NCBI GenBank assembly: GCA_039029135.1 | Contig: JBCCGT010000012.1 | Coordinates: forward strand, 1 to 64,000 | Reading direction: 5' to 3' | Source: JALZVT01 sp039029135 | GTDB lineage: Bacteria; Pseudomonadota; Gammaproteobacteria; Pseudomonadales; Azotimanducaceae | DNA: 64,000 nucleotides | The notes under the pieces: model-generated | Databases searched by the model: none | Told to the model about the DNA's origin: nothing | The model's input: only the letters and a program-made list of their open reading frames with translations | Shown: positions 34,028-43,219 of the stretch, piece after piece | Position numbering within the stretch: position 1 is the stretch's first letter | Layout of the letters: each line of letters opens with the position of its first letter | Program-made: the position numbers and the translations under genes

Positions 34028-34927
34028 ATGAACAAGAAGCAGGAATCAAAATTCACCAAAGAGCTAAAGAAAGCGACGAACCAACATCTGCAGCTAGAAC
34101 TCGCTGCGACAAATACGCCGGCCCAACAGGAAGCCGCTTGGAACAGCCTCAAGGAGATTATGCGCGATGCGGACATCCCGGTCGGCGCCGCGGTTATCGA
34201 CGAGCACATGACGGACGCCGTGAAAGCAGTGAAGGAGCTTTGGGGGGCACTCGCAAACCTTCAGGTCAAGAAGCCTGCTCCGGTCATCGATGCCACCATA
34301 GCGCTGGACAAGAACTTGATCGCCTTCGTGGATGACGATCACGACTTCGCTGACCTCGGGCAGTTTTCTTTCATGGGCGATCTGAATCAGGGTAGGAACA
34401 ACAAGAGCATCCGCTACACAGTGAAACCTTGCGGCATCGGCCTTGCAGTGGCGCACGAGCCGATACTGAATGGTTTTTTCGCAAGCACAGAAGCCGTGTC
34501 AAGCGACGTTCGAAACACCGAAAAAGAGCTACGGGCGCTGGCGCAAAACTCGTTGAAGAATCTACCCGTCGGCGATTCGACAGAGAAAACCCGCTACAAC
34601 GCCGCCGGCCGAATGGAAGTCTGTTGCACGCCGCTGGACGGCGGCGCCGCGTCCAACTTTTTCATCATCAGTTGCGGCCAGAACTGCGACAAGGATCTCT
34701 CGAGTGTCGGCCAGGAGTACCACGGTGAAGCGTTCATCTACGGGGCTTTTTTGGCGATGCTCAAGATTCTCGACTTCGAGAGGTTTCTCAGAGTGAGCCT
34801 AAAGATCGACTACAAAGCCAGCACCGCACAGTCAACGGCCTGCCATTCCTGTTCGCTACTGATTCCAGTTCTCAGACAACAGATGCTCGCAGTGGAGAAG
34901 GTCGATGCGGTGCAGGACAACTACTGA
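34028..34927 (+). CDS. Unknown island protein with a deaminase-like HxE...CxxC pattern
   Basis: A 299-residue soluble protein, not recognised as a whole. The start is firm: AGGAGG sits just upstream of ATG 34028. The N-terminal 90 residues are charged helix, followed by a beta-rich middle. In the C-terminal third, HGE (His232, Glu234) opens a predicted helix, and about 40 residues later ACHSCS (Cys272, Cys275) opens another. That order and spacing match the zinc site of the cytidine-deaminase superfamily, although a proline usually precedes the first cysteine and is absent here. Further cysteines (CC at 199-200, Cys216, Cys220) could bind a second metal. Base composition is lower in G+C than the flanking genes. 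Deaminase activity is a hypothesis. Confidence 0.55.
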   Translation: MNKKQESKFTKELKKATNQHLQLELAATNTPAQQEAAWNSLKEIMRDADIPVGAAVIDEHMTDAVKAVKELWGALANLQVKKPAPVIDATIALDKNLIAFVDDDHDFADLGQFSFMGDLNQGRNNKSIRYTVKPCGIGLAVAHEPILNGFFASTEAVSSDVRNTEKELRALAQNSLKNLPVGDSTEKTRYNAAGRMEVCCTPLDGGAASNFFIISCGQNCDKDLSSVGQEYHGEAFIYGAFLAMLKILDFERFLRVSLKIDYKASTAQSTACHSCSLLIPVLRQQMLAVEKVDAVQDNY

Positions 34928-35214
34928 CGAACCCCAAACGCACCATAGTTTGCGTCTTCGATTAGCATCCTCGCCCAAGATGCGGAACTGACGGCTACTC
35001 TCTAGGAGATCGTTCCAGCGATTAGGCCCTCTTTGCCTATTGATATCGGCAAGGGGATCCCGTTTGTGCGTTAGACCAAGCAGAGGCAAATCGCCTCCAT
35101 TCGTTTCTCGACAGTTTGACAGATCAATTTTTACCGCATCCCGCCCGACATCGAAGCTGCTCATGACCACGCACACAGCGTTAGATCCCAGTAACAGCGA
35201 TACGGCAGTCACCG
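34928..35214. other. Gene-free island stretch
   Basis: About 290 bases after the deaminase-like gene with no gene that I can support. A 120-codon open frame exists on the minus strand but overlaps the end of the firm gene at 34028 and lacks recognisable sequence. It may be further decayed insertion-element DNA next to the transposase tail at 35215. Confidence 0.4.
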
Positions 35215-35305
35215 CCATCTCCGCAGAGCGGGCACTGAGTCATGTCGATATCGAAGATATGCTATAGACGGGTGGCCCAGGTGAGCGGGGCGATGGGCTG
35301 GTCGT
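35215..35305 (-). pseudogene. Fragment of an IS91-type transposase C-terminal region
   Basis: Leftward translation gives APLTWATRL, a stop, then HIFDIDMTQCPLCGDGG. IS91-family transposases have a closely similar segment near the C-terminus (W-A-x-R-L, then V/IF-x-ID and a CPxCGG zinc finger). An in-frame TAG and loss of the sequence after the finger show it is dead. It abuts the oxidoreductase remnant, so the element probably inserted there or carried it. The call rests on about 25 residues. Confidence 0.45.
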
Positions 35306-35965
35306 CGGACGTCGTTCCGGGCGGACTGGTATTGGCCCGTGCCGCGTGCAGCCACAGACAGGCGTCCATCACCGTCTTGCCAGCTCCGACGATGACGTGG
35401 CCGTCGGTGGGGCGCTCAGCGCGAGGTAGCCTATTGGGCGGTATGACCTGGGCGCGTGCTCCGACCTCGTGGCGCGGTCAGATCACCGAAGGCACCTTAA
35501 CGTTCATGTAGGTCGCATCGACGACGCGGGCGGAGGCCTCCAGCTGCCAGTGGGCATCGCTGATCCGCGACCGAAACGCAGCACCGTGCGCGCTCCGCGT
35601 TCAGCAAGGCCTTGCAATTGGGGTAGTAGCGCACTCGGCGCTCGGCGCAAACCTACGCTCCATCAAACCGCCGAAGTAAGCGCCCATGTTGGCTCCGGAT
35701 GCCAATTCAAATGGGCCATTGTCCAGCCCTGAGTATCAATCCGATCATCGCCGAGGGCCTGTGAATTCACGCCATAGAAGGTAGAAGGCTAGTGCAGGCG
35801 TACGTAGGGATAGCTGCCGTTCCAGTGGCCACCGGTTTTGCCATGGGTGTCCACCATGATGAGGTCCGCATCGGTTTCATCCCGCAGTGTGTCTACGAAG
35901 GCCATACCCATAGCGCCGGTGCCGACGACCAGATAGTCGGTTGTGAGTTGGGTCGGTGCGCTTAT
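35306..35965 (-). pseudogene. Wrecked FAD/NAD-dependent oxidoreductase gene
   Basis: In pieces and in different frames, the minus strand encodes DYLVVGTGAMGMAFVDTL (the FAD GxGxxG motif), then GKTGGHWNGSYPYVRLH, then FYGVNSQALGDDRIDT, LASGANMGAYFGGLMERRF, and VVDATYMNVKVPSV. The last recognisable block is a second nucleotide motif, VIVGAGKTVMDACLWL. The order is that of a flavoprotein monooxygenase-like family. Several stops (for instance TAG right after VRLH) and frameshifts interrupt it, and the C-terminal half is missing. It is clearly a pseudogene. Confidence 0.75.
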
Positions 35966-36216
35966 CCGCCTTGTCTCTCCTGTTCCGCTACGTGCTTCAT
36001 TTCTCGCGTCTTATCTTGTTCGTCTTCGTGTTTGGTTGATTTTTTTCCATATCCACGCCGCTGCATCTGACGTCAAAGCGCATGTCATCAAGGCGCCCGG
36101 GTGCCCGCCTAGCAAGCGACGACCCGGGCAGCGGACGCGGCGCAAGCTGTCTGCCGGCGCGCTGAGATGAACGGCGTCTGTGTGACAGTGTTGTTGGAGA
36201 GAAACAGGAGAGCACT
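35966..36216. other. Leader region of the TAXI-type gene
   Basis: About 250 bases between the oxidoreductase remnant and the next intact gene. No coding frame is supported. The last 30 bases carry a good ribosome site, AGGAGA, seven bases before ATG 36217. An A/T-rich pocket near 36010-36055 is a plausible promoter area. Confidence 0.45.
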
Positions 36217-37389
36217 ATGGCAGCTCAACTCAACATTCCCGAGATCAGGGAGTTCGCCGTCGACTCGTATCACACGAACAAGCGGTTCTTCCAGGCGCTA
36301 CTCGTCGTTTTTTTCCTCTACCTGATGTACGCGGCAGTGTCGGATGTCATCTCGGGCGCCCTATCCAAGCGACTCAAGGTGTCGTCGCCGGTCGGCGGTT
36401 CTTACGCGCAGGTGCTGCAGGTCATCGACGATTATGCGGCGGAGAATTCCGTCGGTCTCGGCTTCAAGCTTGATCTTGAACTCCTGAAATCCGGTGGTTC
36501 GGTCGAGACCATTGAACAGATAGCGAAAGGCGACATTCACCTGGGACTGGCGCAGGGCAACACAGAATTCGATTTGACACGGGCGCCGCCGGTGCTGGAA
36601 CTCTACTCGGAGATCTATCTGTTTCTGACGACGGGACCCTATGCGGATCTGGGGGAACTTCTCCGGTCGTTTAGCGGGCACGGCAAAACCCTGCGCGTCG
36701 CCTCCATCGGCAAAGGCAGCCAGGTCTATCTGGAAGTCATGCACTTCATCGATCTTTACGGCATTTCGTGCGATTCCATCGAGCACATCCCGGCCAACTA
36801 CGAGACAACCCGCGATCTGCTGCGTGACGGTGGCGTCGACCTCGCCCTCATCGTCGGTGGCTTCGGGCACGAGGTCGTGCGCGACATCATGCGCCTCGAA
36901 GGCGTACGCTTGCTGTCGATTAATCCTGAGTTGTTCAACCTTGGCATGCCTAACCTGCACCCGTATGAAGTGCCGGTGGGTTTCTTCGGCGTCAATCCCC
37001 CGCGACCTGCCAAGCCAATACAGACGTTCACCACGCCGGCGACGCTGGTCGCGAGTTCCCGGTTACGCGAGTCCACCGTCGTCGACCTGATGCACTTCTT
37101 GGTATCGCGGCGCGAAGAGCTGCGCAAACGCCTGGCACATCTCGATATTCGTATGGTCAAAGAAGATCTGCAGGACACGCTGCACCCGGCGGCGCAGACC
37201 TATGCACAGCAGAAATCGGGGGCATCCTGGTTGCAGACCTACTTGCCCGTGCTCGAGTTTCTCGGTGAAATCGTAGCTGCTGTGCTGACTGGCTGGGGTT
37301 TGTGGCAGTCCATCAGCCGCGGCGGACGCGAAGGAGCACACGCTGACGCCGAGGCGGCTGGCCAGCCCGAAGTCGCATTACCTGAATAG
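36217..37389 (+). CDS. Membrane-anchored TAXI-type substrate-binding protein
   Basis: A 390-residue protein resembling TAXI-family solute-binding subunits of TRAP transporters. The N-terminus has a membrane helix at about residues 24-41. The binding domain follows, beginning SSPVGGSYAQVLQVI, with GDIHLGLAQGNTEF in the middle, GKGSQVYLEVMHFI, and GGVDLALIVGGFG. A second hydrophobic helix (about 345-365) lies near the C-terminus, before an acidic cytoplasmic tail. No TRAP permease is nearby. Two membrane helices around a periplasmic binding domain suggest a sensor rather than a transporter subunit, which is inference. The start is firm. The giant signalling gene follows after a pseudogene, on the same strand. 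Confidence 0.72.
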   Translation: MAAQLNIPEIREFAVDSYHTNKRFFQALLVVFFLYLMYAAVSDVISGALSKRLKVSSPVGGSYAQVLQVIDDYAAENSVGLGFKLDLELLKSGGSVETIEQIAKGDIHLGLAQGNTEFDLTRAPPVLELYSEIYLFLTTGPYADLGELLRSFSGHGKTLRVASIGKGSQVYLEVMHFIDLYGISCDSIEHIPANYETTRDLLRDGGVDLALIVGGFGHEVVRDIMRLEGVRLLSINPELFNLGMPNLHPYEVPVGFFGVNPPRPAKPIQTFTTPATLVASSRLRESTVVDLMHFLVSRREELRKRLAHLDIRMVKEDLQDTLHPAAQTYAQQKSGASWLQTYLPVLEFLGEIVAAVLTGWGLWQSISRGGREGAHADAEAAGQPEVALPE

Positions 37390-37419
37390 GCACAGTGACC
37401 AGGAATGGCACCGCCAATC

Positions 37420-38090
37420 AGAGATCGCGTCGTCCTGACCGAACGCACCCGTCGTGCGCAGTGCTTCGATCGCCTCGCTCGTGTAACCCAGCTCGCCGAG
37501 GGTCTCGTCGGTGTGTTCACCCAGCGCAGGGGCGCGGCGTGCGCCCACGCGAGGGACGCTCGTCGCCTGCACAGGGTGATCGCTCAGCAGGGGCAGGTCC
37601 GTTGACGGACCCGGCGGTGGCGTTGCCAGTTCGTTGGCGAGTATCTGTGGGTCGCTCGCCAGTTCTTCCAGCACCGCAACACGATTCACGAGGACAGCGA
37701 GCTCCGTGAAGATCGCGAGCCACCGATCGGAACCCTTTATCGCGACCCGCGCGCCCAGGGCATCTCCGAACGCTTCGCGATGCGTCCACAGCGATTCCGG
37801 ATCGCTGAAGCGCGAATCGGCGAGCAGTTCAGTGGCCGCAAGCCCGGTTGACAGAAGATCCAGCAATCCGTCGGTGAGGACCATATTGAATTGCGACCTG
37901 CGGCCATCCGCCGCCTGGTAGGGCTGCATCATCGCCGGATACACCCGATGCGTTAGCGATACGCCGCCGTGTCTCCCCCAGCCAGGGTGCCCAACGCGAT
38001 GCCCGCGGCAGACCACAGACCGTTCGCCACCTGTGACGTGTGTGCCATGCCGCCCTCGCCGGTGCGCTCCCGATGCGCAAGCCAGCTATG
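37420..38090 (-). pseudogene. Decayed family III CoA-transferase gene (C-terminal half)
   Basis: The minus strand reads TGEGGMAHTSQVANGLW and ALGTLAGGDTAAYR, then a stop. A second frame follows with HRVYPAMMQPYQAADG, LLDLLSTGLAATELLAD and REAFGDALGARVA, and ends near GEHTDETLGELGYTSEAI. This is the C-terminal half of a CaiB/BaiF-type CoA-transferase with a frameshift and a small deletion between the two parts, and no N-terminal half. It is not a copy of the intact CoA-transferase at 47324, whose sequence differs. It separates the TAXI and cyclase genes. Confidence 0.75.
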
Positions 38091-38170
38091 AGATGATCGA
38101 CCAGATCATGTTTACCCCTGACAGCTAGTAGCCGCTGAGATAGCAGCCGCCGAGAAAAAGGACGCCTCCT

Positions 38171-41100
38171 CTGTCCGAAACCGAACAAACTCGCAGCTCC
38201 GCCCACTTCAACCTGTCGGGCTATCGAGTAGTCGACGTGCTAAGCCGCACGGGCGGCGAACACATGGTCGTGCGGGCGGAACGCCTGCGCGATAACGAGG
38301 CCGTGATCCTGAAGTACCTGCCTCGTGAGCAGGTTACGCCGCGCAGACGCGCCCGGCTGCAAGCCGAGGCTGACACACTCCTGGCGCTCGACCGCCCCGA
38401 CCTGTTTGTCACCTGTCTGGGATTGATAGAGCTACGTACCGGCATTGCGTTGGAGTACCAGGATGCCAATCTGAACCCCATCAGCGATGGTTCCTTCACG
38501 GCCGAGCTGATGGATGCGGTTGCGCACGGACTGACGCAGGCCGTCCTCGAGCTGCATCGCACGGGTTTTGTGCATCAGCGTATCGACCCCAGTCACGTGC
38601 TAACGGACGGCGCGGGAGGCGTGTGGCTTACCGGTTTGGCGGAGGCGACGCGGCTGACGCAACAGCAGGCGGCGGAGGGTCATCAAGCGTCGGCTAGTCT
38701 TGCCTATCGCGCGCCCGAGCAGACAGGCCGGACCGGTGGCTTTATTGATTTGCGTACCGATCTGTATGGCCTGGGCGCGACGCTGTATCACCTGCTGACG
38801 GGACATGCGCCCTTCGAGGCTGACAGCACGCTCGCGCTGACTCACCGGATCATTGCGGTCGAAGCGCCCAGCGCCACCGAGCGCAACGCGACCGCCGCAC
38901 CCCATCTCGCCGCCATTGCGAGCAAACTGCTGGCCAAGGCGCCCGAGGATCGCTATCAGGGAGCTCGCGGTGTCCTGTTCGATCTTGAACAGACGCAGGA
39001 CCTGCAGCCGACAGAGCTTGGCAGCGGCGATGTGCCGCTGCAGTTCACAATGTCGCGTAAGCTCTACGGGCGCGAGACGACGCTCACCAAGCTCAACGAC
39101 GCGTATGCGCGGGTTGCCGCGGGTGCGACCGAGCTAACCCTGATATCCGGTGCGGCGGGAATCGGTAAGTCCGCGCTGGTCGCGGAGCTACGCAATCCGA
39201 TAGCGGTGGCTGGCGGTCGCTTCGTAGAGGGTAAGTTTGAACAACTGCGTCGCGCGAAGCCCTACTCAGCACTGCGTGTCGCCGTAGCCGAGCTGATTCG
39301 TCAATTCGCCGCAGAGTCGGATGCACACCTGAAATCGCTGCGTCAGGAACTCTTCGCCGCTCTCGGAGACGGAGCCGGTGCACTCGCGGAGGTGGCGCCG
39401 GAGATCGAGCTGCTGCTCGGTGAAGTGCCGGAACTGATCGAGCTGCCGCCCGTGGAGGCGCGCAATCGCCTACACCTCGGCTTTCAACAACTTTTCGCCG
39501 TGTTGACCAGTCCGAGTCGCCCCGTCGTGTTGTTCCTCGATGATTTGCAGTGGGCCGATGTAGGCTCGATGGCGCTGGTGCGACGACTATTAGATAGCGA
39601 AGAGGTCACCCACCTGTATGTGATCGGCGCGTTTCGCGACGCCGAGGTCGATGCGGAGCATCCGGTGCGCCTGGCGCTCAGTAACTCGCCGGGCGCGAGC
39701 TTGACGGAGGTGTCGATCGGACCGCTCGATCGAGAGGCAATCGGCTCACTGATCGCCGATAGCCTGCGCTGCCCGCGTGAGGCTGCGCTCGAGCTTGCAG
39801 ACCTGGTGCTCGAGAAAGCGGACGGTAACCCGTTTTTCACAGGGCAGCTGCTGGAGTCGCTCGTGGACAACGGCGTGGTTGATTTCGACGACCGGCTTGG
39901 CTATTGGTCCTGGGATCACGACCGCGTCCATTCGGCGGATGTCGCTGATAACGTCGTCGATCTTGTCCGCAAGCGGCTCGATCTACTGCCGGGCGAGCTG
40001 CGCCACACCTTGCGTTGTGCCGCCATCATCGGCAACGAATTCGACGTCGAACTGCTGGGCACCATCGACACCGAGACGCCCGGAGGACCCGGCGAAATGG
40101 GTGGGCGGCTGCAGTCCGCCGTCCGCGAGGGCATGTTGGTCGCTCTGGGAGGCAGCGATGGTCATACCTTCAAGTTTGTTCATGACCGTGTGCAGCAGGC
40201 CGCTTATGCCGACGACGACGAGGCGACGGCCGAGCTGAATCTGCGCATTGGCAGGATCCTGTATCAGCGGCTCGCCCGCGGCAACGCTGATGACCTGCTG
40301 CTGTTTCGAGTCGTTGATCATCTGAACGCGGGTAGCACACGAATTCAGGAATGGGCTGAACGAGACCTGCTCATCGATCTCAACCTGCGCGCGGGGCGTC
40401 GCTCGAATCAGGCGGGGGCCTTCGACTCCGCGGCCACTTACCTGGAGCGCGGGATTGAGCTAGCGGGAGGTAGCGAGTTCGGTGGCGACAACGGGCGTCT
40501 CTGGTCGCTGCACGAGCAGGCGCAGGGCGCGGCATACCACAGCGGTAACCTCGCGGAAGTCCTGCGGCTCGGCGAGATCATGCTCGCCAATGCGCCCGAC
40601 GATCTCGTGAAGGTCGATGTGCTGCTGATCCACATTCAGGCCTATTTTGCCGACGGCCATCTGGTCGAAGGCGTGGCGCTATCGCGTCAGGCCTTCAAGC
40701 TGCTGGGGCTGAAATTTCCCAAGCGAATCACTCAGGCGCACATAATTACGAGCTTCGTTGCGCTAAAGGCACGCATCCGCGGGCGTCGCCCCGCGAGCTT
40801 TGTTGACCTGCCTGAGGCGACCGATCCGCGCGACCTGAAGACGATGGAGCTGCTCAGCATCGCGTCGGTCCCGGTTTACTCCGTCGAACCCAATCTGCTG
40901 CCATTGCTCGTGTTTCGCATGGTGGACATCAGTATCAGCAAAGGGAATTCGGAACACTCGCCCGATGCGTATGCATCGCTTGGCGTCATTCTGTGTGGCG
41001 TGATCGGCGATCTGGATCTTGGCTACGAATTCGGCAAGCTGGCCATGGACGTCCTGCACCGCCTCGACGCTCGCGATCACCTGGCGCGGACCGTTCATTG

Positions 41101-43198
41101 GGTCAACGCGTTCACGCGCTGCTGGCGCCTGCCGGTGCGCGAAACGCTCGCGCCGTTGCTCGAAGGCTACCGCGCCGGGGTTGAAACCGGTGACTTCCAG
41201 AGCGCCGGTTACTGTCTCTTCACCCACGACTTTCATGCCTTCTCGCACGGCGCCAACCTCAGTCAGTGTGCGGACGACATGCGGGCAACGTCGGCCATGT
41301 TGCGGCAGCTCGGCCAGGAAAAGACTCGGCTCCTGTCGGAACTCAATCGCCAGGTCGCTCTTAATTTCATCGAGCCGGTATCCAAACCTCATCTGATACA
41401 GGGGCGTGCTTTCGACGACGAAAAGGCGCTTCAGACCTACGTAACCGAGGAGGACGGCGCTGGCGCGTTTACGATTCACGTAAACCGACTCATCCTCGCC
41501 TGCTTTTACTTCGAGGTCGAAGCCGCGTGGGAAGCAGCGCGCGCGGGGAGGGAACTGCTCGATCATGTCGTGGGCTCGCTCGACTTTTCGTTCTTTTTCT
41601 TCTTCGAGGCACTGGCCGGTCTACAGCGTTTAGATCAGGTTGATGCGACCGAGCGACGACGAACTCTGAAGCTGGTGCGCGCGAATCTGCGCAAGCTGCG
41701 CAAATGGGCGAAGTCTGCGCCGGACAACTATCTGCATCGAACGCTGTTGATCGAGGCAGAGCTTTCCCGCGTCGGGTCTCGCGAGCTCGTTTCTTACGAC
41801 GATGCCATTCTGGCGGCGTCGCGATCCGGCTATCTCCACGAGGCGGCGCTAGGCAACGAGCTCGCTGCTCGCCAGGCGTTGGCAACCGGTCGCGAGGCGC
41901 TCGCTCGAAATTATCTGCTGGAGGCGCACTTCGGCTATGTGAAGTGGGGAGCCGCGGCGAAGGCTGCGACCCTTGCTCAAGACTATCGCGACATCTTGCC
42001 GAATATCGAAACGCCGACGGAAGCGGCGGCCTCGGGCGGCGCAACGGTCGGCGCGTTGATGTCGCTAGATACGCTATCCGTGGTCGAGTCGGCGCGCGCG
42101 TTATCAAGCGAGCTGATGCTCGACAAGCTGCTCGCGCGGTTGCTTGAGATCACGCAGCAGGCGGCGGGGGCTCAACGTACGGCACTACTGCTGACCCCGC
42201 CTGACGGCGGTGAGCTGACCGTAGAGGGAATCGCGGAAGGCGAAAGCGTCTCGATCGCGAGCGGCGTGTCGCCCGATTGGCTTGCGCTCAGCGTCGTCAA
42301 CTACGTCGCGCGCACGCAGGATCCTTCGGTTATCGCGGACATACACTCGGACCGTCGGTTTCACAGCGCTGATGGAAAGTCCGGGTCGCTGCTGTGCCTG
42401 CCGCTCGTCAGTCAGGGGAAGCTGGTTGGCATGGTGACCTGTGAGCACGATGCTCCCCGGGTGTTTACGGTAGAGCGCCTGAGCGTGCTACAGGTGCTCG
42501 CGGCTCAGGCAGCGGTTTCGCTTGAGAATTCGCGGCTTTACCTAGAGCTTGAAGATGCGGCCTTGACGCGCAACAACCTGCAGCGTTTCTTTCCGCCTGA
42601 AACCATGGGCAAGATCCTGCAGGGCGAACTGTCGCTGGGCGCTGTCGAAACCGAGGTCACCGCTGTGTTTGCGGACATTTCGAGGTTTACGGACCTCAGT
42701 TCTCGATTGACGCCTACCGAGGTGGTGGAGCTGCTGAATCAGTACTTTCCCGTGATCGCCGACGTTGTGTTTCGGCATGGCGGTGTGCTTGAAAAGTACA
42801 TCGGCGATGCTGTGCTGGCCGTCTGGGGTGCACCGAATCGGCGCGACGACGATCCGCAGCGCGCCATAGCGGCGGCGGTGGATATGCAGCGCGCAACCAT
42901 CGATATCAACAAACGGCTGCCGACTGAACTGCGGCTGCAAATCCACGTCGGTGTTAACACGGGCAGGGTGGCCGCCGGTAACGTCGGCTCTGAACATTTC
43001 ATGCAGTACGTAACGATCGGTGAAACAACCAACGTCGCTAGCCGCGTCTGCGACGTAGCGAACGCGGGCGAGATCGTTATCGCGTCGAGCACCGAAGCGC
43101 GACTGGATCCCGGTCGCTGGCACACCGAACCTCTGCCGCCGGTACAGGTGCGCGGCAAGGCGGGCGCGCTGGAGCTGCACAGGTTGCGGTGGGACTAA
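38171..43198 (+). CDS. Giant signalling protein: pseudokinase, AAA/TPR, GAF and nucleotide cyclase
   Basis: About 1,675 residues. Residues 15-295 are a Ser/Thr-kinase-like domain with the beta-3 lysine (AVILKYL, Lys48) and the APE region YRAPEQTGR. The catalytic loop reads HQRIDPSH (no HRD aspartate) and the DFG site reads LTGLAE, so it should be catalytically dead. Next is a large AAA/MalT-like ATPase with Walker A GAAGIGKSA (Lys333) and Walker B FLDDLQWAD (Asp457-458), then TPR-like helices to about 1260 and a GAF domain (about 1315-1455). A class III cyclase domain ends it, with both metal aspartates (FADISRFT near 1502, KYIGDAV near 1546) and the transition-state Asn/Arg in NVASRV. The start is unclear: GTG 38237 cuts into the first kinase strand, while CTG 38171 has AAGGA eight bases upstream. 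Confidence 0.85.
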   Translation: MSETEQTRSSAHFNLSGYRVVDVLSRTGGEHMVVRAERLRDNEAVILKYLPREQVTPRRRARLQAEADTLLALDRPDLFVTCLGLIELRTGIALEYQDANLNPISDGSFTAELMDAVAHGLTQAVLELHRTGFVHQRIDPSHVLTDGAGGVWLTGLAEATRLTQQQAAEGHQASASLAYRAPEQTGRTGGFIDLRTDLYGLGATLYHLLTGHAPFEADSTLALTHRIIAVEAPSATERNATAAPHLAAIASKLLAKAPEDRYQGARGVLFDLEQTQDLQPTELGSGDVPLQFTMSRKLYGRETTLTKLNDAYARVAAGATELTLISGAAGIGKSALVAELRNPIAVAGGRFVEGKFEQLRRAKPYSALRVAVAELIRQFAAESDAHLKSLRQELFAALGDGAGALAEVAPEIELLLGEVPELIELPPVEARNRLHLGFQQLFAVLTSPSRPVVLFLDDLQWADVGSMALVRRLLDSEEVTHLYVIGAFRDAEVDAEHPVRLALSNSPGASLTEVSIGPLDREAIGSLIADSLRCPREAALELADLVLEKADGNPFFTGQLLESLVDNGVVDFDDRLGYWSWDHDRVHSADVADNVVDLVRKRLDLLPGELRHTLRCAAIIGNEFDVELLGTIDTETPGGPGEMGGRLQSAVREGMLVALGGSDGHTFKFVHDRVQQAAYADDDEATAELNLRIGRILYQRLARGNADDLLLFRVVDHLNAGSTRIQEWAERDLLIDLNLRAGRRSNQAGAFDSAATYLERGIELAGGSEFGGDNGRLWSLHEQAQGAAYHSGNLAEVLRLGEIMLANAPDDLVKVDVLLIHIQAYFADGHLVEGVALSRQAFKLLGLKFPKRITQAHIITSFVALKARIRGRRPASFVDLPEATDPRDLKTMELLSIASVPVYSVEPNLLPLLVFRMVDISISKGNSEHSPDAYASLGVILCGVIGDLDLGYEFGKLAMDVLHRLDARDHLARTVHWVNAFTRCWRLPVRETLAPLLEGYRAGVETGDFQSAGYCLFTHDFHAFSHGANLSQCADDMRATSAMLRQLGQEKTRLLSELNRQVALNFIEPVSKPHLIQGRAFDDEKALQTYVTEEDGAGAFTIHVNRLILACFYFEVEAAWEAARAGRELLDHVVGSLDFSFFFFFEALAGLQRLDQVDATERRRTLKLVRANLRKLRKWAKSAPDNYLHRTLLIEAELSRVGSRELVSYDDAILAASRSGYLHEAALGNELAARQALATGREALARNYLLEAHFGYVKWGAAAKAATLAQDYRDILPNIETPTEAAASGGATVGALMSLDTLSVVESARALSSELMLDKLLARLLEITQQAAGAQRTALLLTPPDGGELTVEGIAEGESVSIASGVSPDWLALSVVNYVARTQDPSVIADIHSDRRFHSADGKSGSLLCLPLVSQGKLVGMVTCEHDAPRVFTVERLSVLQVLAAQAAVSLENSRLYLELEDAALTRNNLQRFFPPETMGKILQGELSLGAVETEVTAVFADISRFTDLSSRLTPTEVVELLNQYFPVIADVVFRHGGVLEKYIGDAVLAVWGAPNRRDDDPQRAIAAAVDMQRATIDINKRLPTELRLQIHVGVNTGRVAAGNVGSEHFMQYVTIGETTNVASRVCDVANAGEIVIASSTEARLDPGRWHTEPLPPVQVRGKAGALELHRLRWD

Positions 43199-43219
43199 GC
43201 GAATCGGACCAAGTGCGCG

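Noticed and set aside
35792..36070. 92-codon plus-strand frame in the island
   Set aside because: It is antisense to the flavoprotein remnant, whose minus-strand translation gives clear FAD-binding motifs.
37395..37709. 104-codon plus-strand frame after the TAXI gene
   Set aside because: It is antisense to the CoA-transferase remnant and Arg/Pro-rich without features.
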